This document shows, piece by piece, positions 24,932 through 34,133 of a stretch of 64,000 nucleotides of DNA (its first letter is position 1; every line of letters begins with the position of its first letter). This stretch comes from S5-A14a sp022766365 (lineage in GTDB: Bacteria > Bacillota > Clostridia > Peptostreptococcales > Anaerovoracaceae), in the NCBI GenBank assembly GCA_050313295.1, contig JBNPLD010000007.1, one strand, 5' to 3'. Position numbers and translations under genes: made by a program. The notes under the pieces are model-generated. The model was not told the DNA's origin. It made no database searches and saw nothing but the letters and a program-made list of their open reading frames with translations.

Positions 24932-26284
24932 CTAGGACAGCGTATAGAGTCTGATTGCAAACAACAAGGCTGCTACCCACATCACAGGAGGAATGTCCTT
25001 AACCTTTGCAGTGAGGACCTTAAGGATAACCCACGTTAGTATTCCGAACATAATTCCGTTAGCAATTGAATAAGTGAATGGCATCATTATTACAGCCATG
25101 AATCCACCGAATACATCTGCGATATCACCCTCAAATGACATTCTCTTGATTGAACTCATCATCAGAAGACCGACCCAAACCAAGGCAGGAGTAGTTGCAA
25201 ATGATGGAATTGCAAGAAATACAGGTGCGAAGAAAAGGGAAATCAGAAAGAAACCTGCCGTTACAACAGAAGAAAGTCCTGTTCTGCCACCGTTGGCAAC
25301 ACCGGCACTCGACTCAACGTAAGACGTAACAGTTGAAGTTCCAAGGCAAGCTCCAAGAACGGTACCGCATGCATCAGCAAGCAAGGCGCCCTTTACTTTA
25401 GGCAAATGTCCTTTCTCATCAAGGAGATTCCCTTTTTCTGCAACACCTATCAATGTACCTACAGTATCGAATAGGTCAACGAAGAGAAATGAGAATACAA
25501 TTACCAGGAAATTGATGATGTTACCGGAAATCCATGAAAAGTCAAACTCGAAAAGGTAAGGTGCAGTTGGGATAAAGCTTTTGCCTAGGCTGGGATATAG
25601 GGAGAAAGCTCCTGCGTCAGGATTAATCTGGTACCAACCGGTAGCCTGAGCAATCATGCCGAGAACCCATGTAGCTAAAATTCCGATTAGAATATATCCG
25701 TGAACACGGTAATGATGAAGTACTGCAACGATAATAAGTCCAACCATGGCAAGAACAAACTGCGGAGAGCTGACCTGACCGAGATCCACAAGCGTAGCCT
25801 GGCTTCCCGCAACTATTCCGGCTCCTTTAAGTCCGATTATAGCTATGAAAAGGCCAATTCCCGCAGTTATGCCGAATTTCAGATTGGAAGGCACATCGTT
25901 AACGAGCTTCTCTCTGAAATTGACAAGGGATAGTGCGATGAAAATTATACCCTCAAACAAGACTGCTGCCAATGCAATCTTCCATGGATCATTGATGCCT
26001 TTTTCGGCAAGTTCTCCACATACCGTAAACGCAAAATATGCATTCAGCCCCATACCGGAAGCAAGCGCTACAGGGTAGTTAGCAAAGAATGCCATAAACA
26101 AAGTAGCAATGCAGGCTGATACTGCGGTTGCGGTAAAAACTGCACCGCTGTCCATACCGGAAGCGGATAATATACTTGGGTTTACAGCTAAGATATAAAC
26201 CATAGATAAGAAGGTTGTGGCTCCGGCAATAAATTCAGTTTTGACATCCGTGCCGTGTTCCTTCAGTTTGAAAAACTGTTCCAT
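24932..26284 (-). CDS. NCS2-family purine permease (PbuG/PbuO-like)
   Basis: 450 residues from the ATG at 26284, which has GAAGGAG 7 bp upstream; the longer frame to 26359 lacks one. AzgA-type member of the nucleobase-cation symporter 2 family (guanine/hypoxanthine/adenine): opening FFKLKEHGTDVKTEFIAGA..TFLSMVYILAVNP, MGLNAYFAF near 75, LFVDLFDTVGTLIGVA near 265 and the site helix GTSTVTSYVESSAGVANGGRTG near 310. About 12-14 membrane segments. Co-directional with the phosphoribosyltransferase behind it. No purine riboswitch is visible in its leader; a PurR-like box is. Confidence 0.92.
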   Translation of the reverse strand: MEQFFKLKEHGTDVKTEFIAGATTFLSMVYILAVNPSILSASGMDSGAVFTATAVSACIATLFMAFFANYPVALASGMGLNAYFAFTVCGELAEKGINDPWKIALAAVLFEGIIFIALSLVNFREKLVNDVPSNLKFGITAGIGLFIAIIGLKGAGIVAGSQATLVDLGQVSSPQFVLAMVGLIIVAVLHHYRVHGYILIGILATWVLGMIAQATGWYQINPDAGAFSLYPSLGKSFIPTAPYLFEFDFSWISGNIINFLVIVFSFLFVDLFDTVGTLIGVAEKGNLLDEKGHLPKVKGALLADACGTVLGACLGTSTVTSYVESSAGVANGGRTGLSSVVTAGFFLISLFFAPVFLAIPSFATTPALVWVGLLMMSSIKRMSFEGDIADVFGGFMAVIMMPFTYSIANGIMFGILTWVILKVLTAKVKDIPPVMWVAALLFAIRLYTLS

Positions 26285-26341
26285 AATTATAACTCCTTCT
26301 AAATAATTAAATAGTTGCAATATAATTAAAAATAAAAATTC

Positions 26342-26360
26342 AGTGGATACTTGCTCCACT
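26342..26360 (-). promoter_or_regulatory. Small hairpin in the purine permease leader
   Basis: AGTGGA-N7-TCCACT, on the minus strand followed by GAATTTTTATTTTT, so it could end transcription before the permease gene. No competing antiterminator was found. Confidence 0.3.
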
Positions 26361-26396
26361 TACATATTAATTATATATTAGATGGCTTTAAAATGG

Positions 26397-26435
26397 AATA
26401 CCGAATAATTTCTACTGTTATTTATATTTTAACAG
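26397..26435. promoter_or_regulatory. PurR-like box and inverted repeat between permease and aminotransferase
   Basis: AATACCGAATAAT (26397-26409) matches the Bacillus PurR box AWWWCCGAACWWT at 12 of 13 positions. Next to it ACTGTTA / TAACAGT forms a 7-bp inverted repeat around a 9-base AT core (26413-26435). The second, inverted PurR box expected in the Bacillus arrangement is not clear, so assignment is tentative. Confidence 0.35.
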
Positions 26436-26551
26436 TGGTAATCCGAGGTGAATTATGTTATGATTATACACAATACTTTACCTCTGTACAGTGATAAGGG
26501 TGATAGAACTGTATAGCAAAATAAAGATAAATACGAAGTAAGGAGGAAAAA

Positions 26552-27715
26552 ATGAAACATCGATTTATTGCTAAGCGATATTGGAAGGATCAGAGTACAG
26601 CTATGGGTCAGTCAGATGTGATGGCCAAATCCTTTGATGATGTAATAAATTTAAGTTTAGGAGATCCTGATCTTATTACTCATGATATCATCATCAACGG
26701 AGCCTTTGAAGATGCCAAAAAGGGGCATACCAAGTACACAGATTTTAGAGGGGATCCGGAGCTTAGAGAAGAAATTATCAAATTTTACAAGGAAGAGTAC
26801 GACATGGACGTCAAGGATGAGGAGATCTTCGTATCTGCTTCAGCCTGCCTTGGTATGTATCTTGCCCTTGAGGCAATTTTGGACGAAGGGGACGAGGTTA
26901 TCATGCAGGCACCGTATTTTACCCCATATCCTCAGCAAGTTGAATTGGCAAGGGGTATTCCGGTGGAGTTGCCGACTTATGAGGAGGACGATTTTCAAAT
27001 CAATACCGACAACCTGGAGGCACTGATAACTGAGAGAACTAAGGCATTGATTATTAATTCGCCAAGTAATCCTACAGGAAATGCGCTGACAGTTGAGAGC
27101 ATGAAAAAAATTGCAGCAATTGCAGAGGCACATGATCTCATAGTAATAGCAGATGACATATATACAGCTTTCAGTTATCAGAGGGAATTTGTTCCATTCG
27201 CCTCTCTTCCTAATATGAAGGAAAGAACAATAATATTGAATTCTTTTTCTAAGAACTTCACTATGACCGGCTGGAGGGTAGGCAACATTATTGCTCCGGA
27301 TTACATTATCCGGATTATACAACAAATTAACGAGAATGTGGTATTTACAGCGCCTTCGATCTCACAACGTGCAGGAATCTACGCTCTGAGGCACAGGAAA
27401 GAAATCCAGCCGCCTATGATTGAAGAATATAAGAAGAGAATGTTTTATGCGGCTGATAGGATTAATGAGATCCCTAAGCTATCTGTATTGACACCTCCTA
27501 AGGGCAGTTTCTATCTTTTCATGAACATCAGGAAAAGTGGCCTTTCAAGTGTGGAAGCGTGTGATTTGATTTTGAAGAAAGCACATGTGCTCATGCTTCC
27601 GGGTAACGCTTTCGGAGAGTGCGGTGAGGGATTTGTGAGAATTGCATGCACCGTCAATGTGGATACTCTTAAAGAGGCCTTCGATCGAATCGAAAAAATT
27701 GAAGAATTTAAGTAA
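26552..27715 (+). CDS. PLP-dependent aminotransferase (class I/II, fold type I)
   Basis: 387 residues. Visible: substrate-binding SLGDPDLITHD near 35, NSPSNPTGNAL near 167, DDIYTAFSYQ near 197, PLP Lys in NSFSKNFTMTGWRVG near 230, and the carboxylate-binding Arg in FVRIACTV near 369. Such enzymes transfer amino groups from aspartate, aromatic or branched amino acids; the exact substrate cannot be inferred. AGGAGG lies before the ATG. Only 28 bp separate it from the YjiH-like gene downstream, so the two are likely co-transcribed, suggesting the transporter moves a related compound. Confidence 0.9.
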   Translation: MKHRFIAKRYWKDQSTAMGQSDVMAKSFDDVINLSLGDPDLITHDIIINGAFEDAKKGHTKYTDFRGDPELREEIIKFYKEEYDMDVKDEEIFVSASACLGMYLALEAILDEGDEVIMQAPYFTPYPQQVELARGIPVELPTYEEDDFQINTDNLEALITERTKALIINSPSNPTGNALTVESMKKIAAIAEAHDLIVIADDIYTAFSYQREFVPFASLPNMKERTIILNSFSKNFTMTGWRVGNIIAPDYIIRIIQQINENVVFTAPSISQRAGIYALRHRKEIQPPMIEEYKKRMFYAADRINEIPKLSVLTPPKGSFYLFMNIRKSGLSSVEACDLILKKAHVLMLPGNAFGECGEGFVRIACTVNVDTLKEAFDRIEKIEEFK

Positions 27716-27743
27716 AAATAAAAGTAAAAGGAGCCATAATACA

Positions 27744-29132
27744 ATGGAAGAAAAAAATCTACACAATGAATTTGAAATGACTCCTGTGGCACCGAAGAAT
27801 ATATGGAAGTTTGTTATTGCTTCAGCAGTTGGAGTATTTCTCTTTTTGATTCCGGTACCAAAGGACAACACCTTTACAATTCCAATCGGTATTGTTATTG
27901 ATTACGTTACAGGTTGGCTAAAGACAGATGCAATCGACTGGTCTGTAATCGCTGTGATGATATTTACGACTGTTTCAGCTGTAGTAACTATCATTAATAT
28001 GATTTTCAAGCCGAAATTTATAAGCGATCATGAGCCTTTGAAGAGGCTATTTACTCCGAAGCCGCTATATTTTGTAAGCAGAATTATAGGCCTTGTTGTG
28101 GTTTACATGGTATATTTTAAGGTCGGCCCTGAGATGATATACTCGGAAGCTACCGGAGGATCTATGATTGGGGTTGCCGCAACCCTGGTTTCCGTGATTT
28201 TGTGTATTGCTTTCACCATGCCTCTCCTTACAGACTTTGGGATTATGGAGTTTGTAGGCGTGCTGGTCAGAAAAGTCGTTAAACCATTGTTTACTGTTCC
28301 GGGAAGATCTGCAATTGACCTGATGACGTCATGGCTTGGAACTTCCAACGCTGCGGCAATTCTTACAACCAGACAGTTTGAGACAGGTTATTACAGTGCC
28401 AGAGAAGCAGCAACGATTTCTTGTAATTTCTCCTTTGTTTCCATACCGTTTTGTTTTGTTATTGCCAAGTTAATCGGTGTGGACGAGAAGTTCAGCATAT
28501 TCTATCTGATCAATCTCCTTTGCGGGATTGTATTGGCTATGGTTGTATCAAGGATTCCGCCACTTTCAAGGATTCCTGACGAATATGATAAGATTGCAGG
28601 CAAACAGATAAATGAGGAGATCCCACAAGGAGTTTCGAAGATGAAGTGGGCTCTTAATCTTGCAGGTCATCGTGCGGCTGAAAGCAATGGCAAGCATATG
28701 ATACAGCAGGGCCTGCATGTTTATTCAAGCATGTTCTTGGATCTTATCCCTATTGTTATGGCGTGGGGAACGATAGTGCTGATTCTTGTTGAATATACAT
28801 CGATATTTGATATCATTTCCGTTCCGTTCGGATGGTATTTGAATCTGTTTGGAATCGAGGGAGCACATGAAGTTGCACCCACTGCTATTGTGGGATTTAC
28901 AGATATGTATATACCGCCACTTATGCTTGCAGACTTCCCTGTTGAGAAGACTAGGTTTATAATGGGAGCCGTTTCGCTTCTTCAGATAATTTACATGACA
29001 GAAGTTGGACTGATCGTAGTTAAGTCAAGGGTTCCGATAAATGTTTGGCAGTTGTTCCTTGTTTTCATTGAGAGGACAATCATCGCTATTCCGCTGGTAA
29101 CGCTTCTAACTAACCTTCTCGTTACGTTTTGA
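27744..29132 (+). CDS. YjiH-family membrane protein with nucleoside-recognition (Gate) domain
   Basis: 462 residues from the ATG at 27744 (AAAGGAG upstream). About 10-11 hydrophobic segments. The Gate-type signature appears as FGIMEFVGVLVRKVVKPLFTVPG and SAIDLMTSWLGTSNAAAILTTRQ near 170-205, typical of YjiH and spore maturation protein A relatives. Function in the family is not established; transport of a nucleoside or small amine is often proposed. Operon with the upstream aminotransferase. Confidence 0.85.
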   Translation: MEEKNLHNEFEMTPVAPKNIWKFVIASAVGVFLFLIPVPKDNTFTIPIGIVIDYVTGWLKTDAIDWSVIAVMIFTTVSAVVTIINMIFKPKFISDHEPLKRLFTPKPLYFVSRIIGLVVVYMVYFKVGPEMIYSEATGGSMIGVAATLVSVILCIAFTMPLLTDFGIMEFVGVLVRKVVKPLFTVPGRSAIDLMTSWLGTSNAAAILTTRQFETGYYSAREAATISCNFSFVSIPFCFVIAKLIGVDEKFSIFYLINLLCGIVLAMVVSRIPPLSRIPDEYDKIAGKQINEEIPQGVSKMKWALNLAGHRAAESNGKHMIQQGLHVYSSMFLDLIPIVMAWGTIVLILVEYTSIFDIISVPFGWYLNLFGIEGAHEVAPTAIVGFTDMYIPPLMLADFPVEKTRFIMGAVSLLQIIYMTEVGLIVVKSRVPINVWQLFLVFIERTIIAIPLVTLLTNLLVTF

Positions 29133-29193
29133 CAAATAACTCCGGGTCGATATCTTGAAGGATATGTATCAAAGGAATGTATGAGGCTTAGAT

Positions 29194-29715
29194 ATGAACT
29201 TAAAACTGGTGAAAGGTGACATTAAATATAAAGAACAAATCATAGAAATGCTTGATGAATGGGTAGAATTTAATAAGCAAGATGGCACCAATCATTCGCC
29301 GTACGCTATATTTAAGAATGCATATAATGATTTTGATTACTACTTAGAAAATTTAGAGACAAAAGAACATTCAAATGGCCTGGTGCCGGATTCCACATTC
29401 TTTTTGTTAGATGAACAAAGGAATATAATTTTGGGAGCCGTCAATATTCGTCATTATTTAAACGAAAATTTGCTGAGATGTGGAGGTCATATAGGTGATG
29501 GAATACGGCCTTCGGAGAGAAGGAAAGGATTTGCAACTGAGATTATACGGTTGGCACTCATTGAATGTAAAAAGCTCGGAATAAAAAGAGTCCTTATAAT
29601 TTGTGACAAGGATAATATAGGTTCGTCGAAATCCATCCGAAAAAACGGCGGGATTTTAGAAAATGAAGTCATGGAGGAAGGAAAACAGATTCAAAGATAT
29701 TGGATCAATGTTTAA
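29194..29715 (+). CDS. GNAT-family N-acetyltransferase
   Basis: 173 residues. The acetyl-CoA loop is RPSERRKGFATEIIRLAL near 108-125 (motif A, R/Q-x-x-G-x-G/A variant), followed by the typical GIKRVLIICDKDNIGSSKSIRKNGG motif B. The N-terminal part (DEWVEFNKQDGTNHSPYAIFKN) is common in clostridial small acetyltransferases of unknown target. It probably acetylates an amine or an amino acid. Followed by a terminator at 29773. Confidence 0.85.
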   Translation: MNLKLVKGDIKYKEQIIEMLDEWVEFNKQDGTNHSPYAIFKNAYNDFDYYLENLETKEHSNGLVPDSTFFLLDEQRNIILGAVNIRHYLNENLLRCGGHIGDGIRPSERRKGFATEIIRLALIECKKLGIKRVLIICDKDNIGSSKSIRKNGGILENEVMEEGKQIQRYWINV

Positions 29716-29772
29716 ACTTTTAGTATGGTATGTAACTATCGTTTTGTACATGTCAAGTAATTTAAAAGCAAT

Positions 29773-29833
29773 AAAAAGGCTTATTCAACAGATATTGGTA
29801 AATGTATCAATAGACGAGGATAAGCCTTTTTTT
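29773..29833 (+). terminator. Terminator after GNAT gene
   Basis: AAAAAGGCTTAT pairs with ATAAGCCTTTTT; T-run of seven follows. The loop of about 35 bases contains a small inner stem GATA/TATC. Confidence 0.7.
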
Positions 29834-30092
29834 AACATCTGCTGTTGGAATGTAACACGAGGTTAAGTCAGAGCAAGGGAACGGATGGCAGGAAGTTGTG
29901 GCTGTTTGCCTGCACCTTGATATGATATAGAGGAAATAGTTAAGGGGTGATTTTGCACAGTTACTCAATAGAAAAATAAAAACGTTTTAGAAAAGAAGAT
30001 GACTTCATGACTTCGGTATGTGCGATTTAAACTCTCTGTTGCATTAGTCGTATACATTATCGTTCTAACATACAAGTTATTAAATCATACTA

Positions 30093-30417
30093 TTCAGGAG
30101 AAAAACAAAGGATATTTATAGCAAGAGCAATGCTAAAAGATGCACCTATAATAATTTTGGATGAAGCTACTGCAAATATAGACCCGGAAAATGAAGATAA
30201 ATTAAAAGAAGTCATAGAGTCCTTGACAAAGGATAAGACAGTTATAATGATTGCACATAGACTAAAGACAATAAGAAGCGCAGATCAAATTTTAGTTTTA
30301 AAAGATGGAGAGATAGTAGAACATGGAACTCATGATGAACTTAAAAAAAATAATGGACTAAACTCAGATTTAATCAATGCAAAAAGTAAGGCTGAATCGT
30401 GGAAATTGAATAACTAG
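30093..30417 (+). pseudogene. ABC exporter ATPase, C-terminal remnant
   Basis: From about 30093 the frame reads YSGEKQRIFIARAMLKDAP, then Walker B IIILDEATANIDPENE and the switch His in MIAHRL, and continues to a normal C-terminus (DGEIVEHGTHDELKK). Membrane domain, Walker A and the true LSGG signature are gone: upstream of SGEKQR the frame is unrelated and the signature is eroded. It comes from an MsbA/LmrA-type exporter. The codons are more A/T-rich (AAA, ATA, TTA) than those of neighbours, which points to a transferred piece. An ATG at 30130 would give a 95-residue product without ATP-binding loop, so it is not functional as an ATPase. Confidence 0.8.
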
Positions 30418-30540
30418 CCGGAACTCAATTATATGGGAATAAATTTGTTCAACAACAGATAAATTCCATCAAAGAAGACTCACGGTATTTTATCAAGGCC
30501 TCTCATATAATTAATTATATCATCAGAACTAGTTCGTCGA

Positions 30541-30558
30541 GCGAAAGCGAAAGCGAAA
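30541..30558. repeat. Three tandem GCGAAA units
   Basis: GCGAAA repeated three times in a row in non-coding DNA. Confidence 0.8.
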
Positions 30559-30680
30559 GGAAAGATGAGCAATAAGCCTCCACCAAGCCGAGCATGTGAT
30601 CACTATTAATGTAAAGAACAAAGCATAATCACAGATAGACATACTGAATCATTCCGTTTCCATAGGTAATAAAACAGCAA

Positions 30681-30730
30681 AAAGAGTATCCATTATCATT
30701 GGCACAAACCATTGTTAAGGATACTCTCTT
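30681..30730 (-). terminator. Terminator of EamA gene
   Basis: AAGAGTATCC / GGATACTCTCTT pairs around a 26-base loop; on the minus strand a T-run (TTTTTG) follows the stem. Confidence 0.7.
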
Positions 30731-30820
30731 GGTTTTCATGTTTTAATATATGCAATTAGACTGATAACATTTTAATATGATTATGAAATTGAAGCCATCC
30801 TATTCCATAATTTGTTATGC

Positions 30821-31762
30821 TCAGTTTCTACCCCGTTTTATCATATTGGCAAGTACCTGTTTTGAAGGAAGCTGAGATATTATGACAGCTGCAAACATCA
30901 TAAGGCAACCGACAGATTCTCTGAAAGAGAGAGTTTCTCCCAGAACGATCATTCCTGATATCAGAGCAAATACGGATTCCAGACTCATAAGTAAAGACGC
31001 TATTGCAGGCTCGGCATCCTTTTGGGCAACGATTTGAAGAGTATACCCTACTCCGGACGAGAGTATTCCTGTATATAGCAAAGGAATAATACATGCCCAA
31101 ATGTTTTCTAATGTGAAACCTTCGGGAGTGAAGATGAAGTTAGCGATGAGACTTAGGATTCCACATACGAAGAATTGTATCATGGACATCCTCACCCCAT
31201 CTGTTCTTGGTGAGAAGTAATCAACAATCAAAATGTGCAATGAATATCCGAAAGCACAAATGAATACAAGAAAATCTCCATCTTCAAAACTGAAATCTCC
31301 TTTGATGCTCAAAAGATAAAGCCCCACAGCGGCAAGAAGAACACAGAACCAAATAATTAGCTTAACCCTTTTTTTCAGAAAAATTCCCAATACGGGTACA
31401 ATTACTATATAGAGAGATGTTATGAATCCTGCTTTACCAGATCCTGTTCCTGCAGCGATTCCCAACTGCTGAAAGGATGCTCCTATAAACAGTGCGATAC
31501 CGGTGAGAAGTCCCCCGAGATATAGAATGCGTTTTCCCTTGGGTGATGTGATATCAGGTTTTGGCTCATTAGTTTCAACTGTCTTTCTCCTGTCAAGAAA
31601 ATAAATTACAGGAATGAGTCCAAGTCCGCCTATTATGGATCTGACTCCATTAAAGGCATAGGCGCTCAAGTAGTCAACACCCTTTACTTGGGCAACAAAA
31701 GCGGAACCCCAGATAAAGGCAGTGATAAGCAGTAAAATATTACTGCGCATTTGTTTGCTCAT
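30821..31762 (-). CDS. DMT-superfamily transporter, EamA type
   Basis: 313 residues with ten hydrophobic segments forming two EamA repeats (about 5-140 and 155-300). Conserved opening LLITAFIWGSAFVAQVKG with the repeat ends PVLGIFLKKRV and MSLESVFALISGMIVLGE. It is an inner membrane exporter or importer of metabolites; members carry amino acids, drugs or nucleosides. Lies 80 bp downstream of the D-2-hydroxyacid dehydrogenase gene on the same strand, possibly one operon. Confidence 0.88.
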   Translation of the reverse strand: MSKQMRSNILLLITAFIWGSAFVAQVKGVDYLSAYAFNGVRSIIGGLGLIPVIYFLDRRKTVETNEPKPDITSPKGKRILYLGGLLTGIALFIGASFQQLGIAAGTGSGKAGFITSLYIVIVPVLGIFLKKRVKLIIWFCVLLAAVGLYLLSIKGDFSFEDGDFLVFICAFGYSLHILIVDYFSPRTDGVRMSMIQFFVCGILSLIANFIFTPEGFTLENIWACIIPLLYTGILSSGVGYTLQIVAQKDAEPAIASLLMSLESVFALISGMIVLGETLSFRESVGCLMMFAAVIISQLPSKQVLANMIKRGRN

Positions 31763-31842
31763 AGTTAAACCTCTTTCTCAAATAAATCTCATTCTTTTTG
31801 ATAGCATATACACTTAACATAAATTAATAATATATTTGGCAA

Positions 31843-32808
31843 TTATCTTAAGGGTTTACCAACCATTGGGATTCTGTCAATTTCACCCTTAGCAAACATA
31901 TTGATGTAGTCGGCAACATTGTAATCCGCCTCATCGATCGATGATTGGGAGAAAAAAGCCACGTGTGGTGTTATGACCACCCTATCATCTTCGATAAAAT
32001 CTATTTCTTCAAGCCTAGGATATTCGTCATCAAGAACGTCCAGCGCAATTCCCTTGATATAATCGCAATCTAAAGCTTCTTTGATGGCAGATTGGTCTAT
32101 GAGTTGACCTCTGCTACAATTTATGAGGAACGGACTTTTAGCAAGTTCCGTAAAAAAGTCGTGGTTTATCATTCTATTTGTTTCATCATTAAGAGGAAGA
32201 TGTATAGAAATGATATCAGCATTTTTCTGTATTTCCTCAAGTGAAGCCTTGGAGACTCCCCCACTATCAAAAACGGATTCATTTACGAATGGATCATATG
32301 CCAATACGGTGCAGCCGAAACCCAAGAATCTCTTGGAAACCTCCCTTGCGATACCGCCGAATCCGATAAGACCTATTACCTGAGAACTCATTCTGAAAAG
32401 GCTGTTGCCATAGGCCTGATAATCCCAAACCTTCTTTTCTTTTACATCTCTGTTGAAGAGTGAAGTTTTCCGAACTAAATCGAGAGCCAAACTCATAGTG
32501 TGGTCGGCAACTTCTTCTATGCAATAGAAAGGATTGTTGGAAACGAATACTCCGTTTTTCACTGCATGATTTACATCTATATTGTTGAAACCTATTGCTG
32601 CAGAGCAAATGTACTTAAGGTTAGGAAGCTTGTCAAGCACGCCGGCTGACAAGGGTTCGTACACAGTTACAAGACATTCTGCCTCTTGGCAATTCTCTAT
32701 GATTTCTTCCTCGGTCTTACATGGTAAGTTGTGAAACTCCATGCTGTCATCCAGGTGATTTCGAATCATTTGAGGGTTCACATCTTCTGTAATCACAAAT
32801 ACCTTCAT
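31843..32808 (-). CDS. D-isomer-specific 2-hydroxyacid dehydrogenase
   Basis: 321 residues from the ATG at 32808 (AAGGAG 8 bp upstream; the frame to 32826 lacks a site). NAD-binding Rossmann motif GLIGFGGIAREVSKRF near 143-158; catalytic Arg in NCSRGQLID near 230, Glu in the LDDEYPRLEE region near 260, and the catalytic His in VITPHVAFFS near 283. Reduces a 2-keto acid to the D-hydroxyacid with NADH, or acts on a similar substrate such as phosphoglycerate or hydroxypyruvate. Its upstream region contains the long inverted repeat at 32864-32900. Confidence 0.9.
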   Translation of the reverse strand: MKVFVITEDVNPQMIRNHLDDSMEFHNLPCKTEEEIIENCQEAECLVTVYEPLSAGVLDKLPNLKYICSAAIGFNNIDVNHAVKNGVFVSNNPFYCIEEVADHTMSLALDLVRKTSLFNRDVKEKKVWDYQAYGNSLFRMSSQVIGLIGFGGIAREVSKRFLGFGCTVLAYDPFVNESVFDSGGVSKASLEEIQKNADIISIHLPLNDETNRMINHDFFTELAKSPFLINCSRGQLIDQSAIKEALDCDYIKGIALDVLDDEYPRLEEIDFIEDDRVVITPHVAFFSQSSIDEADYNVADYINMFAKGEIDRIPMVGKPLR

Positions 32809-32863
32809 GAACAATCTCCTTTTCATCTTCTCTACCGATGGCTTTTTGTATAAAACTCTACTG

Positions 32864-32900
32864 TAATTCTAGCATAAAAAAGGTTTTTATGCTAGAATTA
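32864..32900. repeat. Perfect 17-bp inverted repeat between divergent genes
   Basis: TAATTCTAGCATAAAAA, three bases AGG, then its exact reverse complement. It lies between the starts of the dehydrogenase (minus) and cobT (plus), not behind a gene. It could be an operator acting on both, or a transcription stop between the two units. Confidence 0.85.
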
Positions 32901-32984
32901 AATGGCATAGAACATGTATAAGAGAACCATATAATGTATAAAAGGTCGGAGAGATTCCTAAGCCCATCAGAGAGGAAGTAGTGT

Positions 32985-34127
32985 ATGGAAACCCAAGAGG
33001 AAAAATTACAAAGTCTTGTAGCACAGATTGGCAAACCTTTCGAAGAGGTTATGGCACAAACCAGACACAGACAGGATTATCTTGTTAAACCGCCGGGGAG
33101 CCTTGGAAGACTCGAAGATATTTCTGCCAAGGTTGCAGGTATAACAGGTAAGGTCAAGACTCCAATAAGTAAATTTGCAATAGCGGTAATGTGTGCAGAC
33201 AACGGAGTCGTTGAAGAAGGTGTAGCTTCGGCTCCGCAGTCGGTAACTCTTGCACAAACCATAAACTTCACTCGCAGGCTTACCGGAGTCGGTACTATGG
33301 CCAAGCATTTTAACATTCCTCTTCTAGTTATCGATGTGGGAGTAGCCATGCCTATTCCGGATGCTCTTTATACCGAAAATATGATCGGCGAAGACGGCAG
33401 AATTCCAACTAAAATCGTCAATAGACGATTGGCTGATGGCACATGCAATTTGGCAAGGAAACCGGCCATGCCCAGAGAGGATGCTGTCAAGGCAATACTC
33501 ATAGGGATAGAGGCAGCAAAAGCCATCAAGGATTCAGGAGCGGATGCTTTTGGAATTGGTGAGATGGGTATCGGGAACACTACATCAAGCTCATCTGTTT
33601 TGTGTGCTCTTACAAGAATCCCGGCAGAGGATGCTGTGGGACGTGGTGGAGGACTTAAGGACGAGGGTCTAAAGAAGAAAGTTGCCATTGTCAGAGAGGC
33701 GAGTAAAAGATGTATTGAGGAAGGCTATGATGTCTTGGATATTCTCGCTAACGTAGGAGGATATGATATATGTGCTATGACGGGGGCTTTCCTGGGAGCC
33801 GGAATTTACAGGTTGCCGGTGGTGGTTGACGGAGTGATTTCAATTGTTGCTGCACTTGCTGCAAAAGCCGTCTCCCCTAATATAACGGATTTTATGTTCG
33901 CATCTCATAAGTCCAAGGAGCCGGGATATGAGGCTGCCATGAATGCTTTGGGACTTTATCCACTTTTTGATCTTCGAATGAGACTGGGTGAGGGAAGCGG
34001 ATGTCCAATAGCTTTCAATATTCTGGAAACTGCCTCCTCAATAATCTGCGAAATGGCAACATTTGAAGAGGGTGAAATCAATGACGATTATATGACGGAG
34101 ATCAGGGAGAAAAATCTCTTTAATTAG
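32985..34127 (+). CDS. cobT: Nicotinate-nucleotide:dimethylbenzimidazole phosphoribosyltransferase
   Basis: 380 residues. Makes alpha-ribazole phosphate from nicotinate mononucleotide and a lower base in cobalamin nucleotide-loop assembly. Family marks: VKPPGSLGRLEDISAKVAGI near 25-45, MCADNGVVEEGV near 70, the GIGEMGIGNTTSSS loop near 190, and GEGSGCPIAF with the catalytic Glu region near 345. First gene of the cob-met block. Its 85-bp upstream region after the inverted repeat holds a TATAAT at 32931 but no cobalamin riboswitch that I can find. Confidence 0.95.
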   Translation: METQEEKLQSLVAQIGKPFEEVMAQTRHRQDYLVKPPGSLGRLEDISAKVAGITGKVKTPISKFAIAVMCADNGVVEEGVASAPQSVTLAQTINFTRRLTGVGTMAKHFNIPLLVIDVGVAMPIPDALYTENMIGEDGRIPTKIVNRRLADGTCNLARKPAMPREDAVKAILIGIEAAKAIKDSGADAFGIGEMGIGNTTSSSSVLCALTRIPAEDAVGRGGGLKDEGLKKKVAIVREASKRCIEEGYDVLDILANVGGYDICAMTGAFLGAGIYRLPVVVDGVISIVAALAAKAVSPNITDFMFASHKSKEPGYEAAMNALGLYPLFDLRMRLGEGSGCPIAFNILETASSIICEMATFEEGEINDDYMTEIREKNLFN

Positions 34128-34133
34128 GGGGAA

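Larger units (their letters stand above)
29834..30820. other. Decayed intergenic DNA around the ABC remnant
   Basis: Apart from the ABC remnant this stretch holds only debris. At 30505-30520 there is a 16-bp palindrome (ATATAATTAATTATAT), at 30541-30558 three copies of GCGAAA, and at 30681-30730 a terminator for the minus-strand genes. No transposase or attachment site is visible. Confidence 0.5.

Noticed and set aside
26285..26470. Purine riboswitch before the purine permease
   Set aside because: None of the conserved loops of the purine aptamer are found on the minus strand.
30130..30417. Functional small ABC ATPase gene
   Set aside because: Lacks Walker A and the complete signature; it is a remnant.
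32901..32984. Cobalamin riboswitch before cobT
   Set aside because: Only 84 bases are available and the B12 box is absent.
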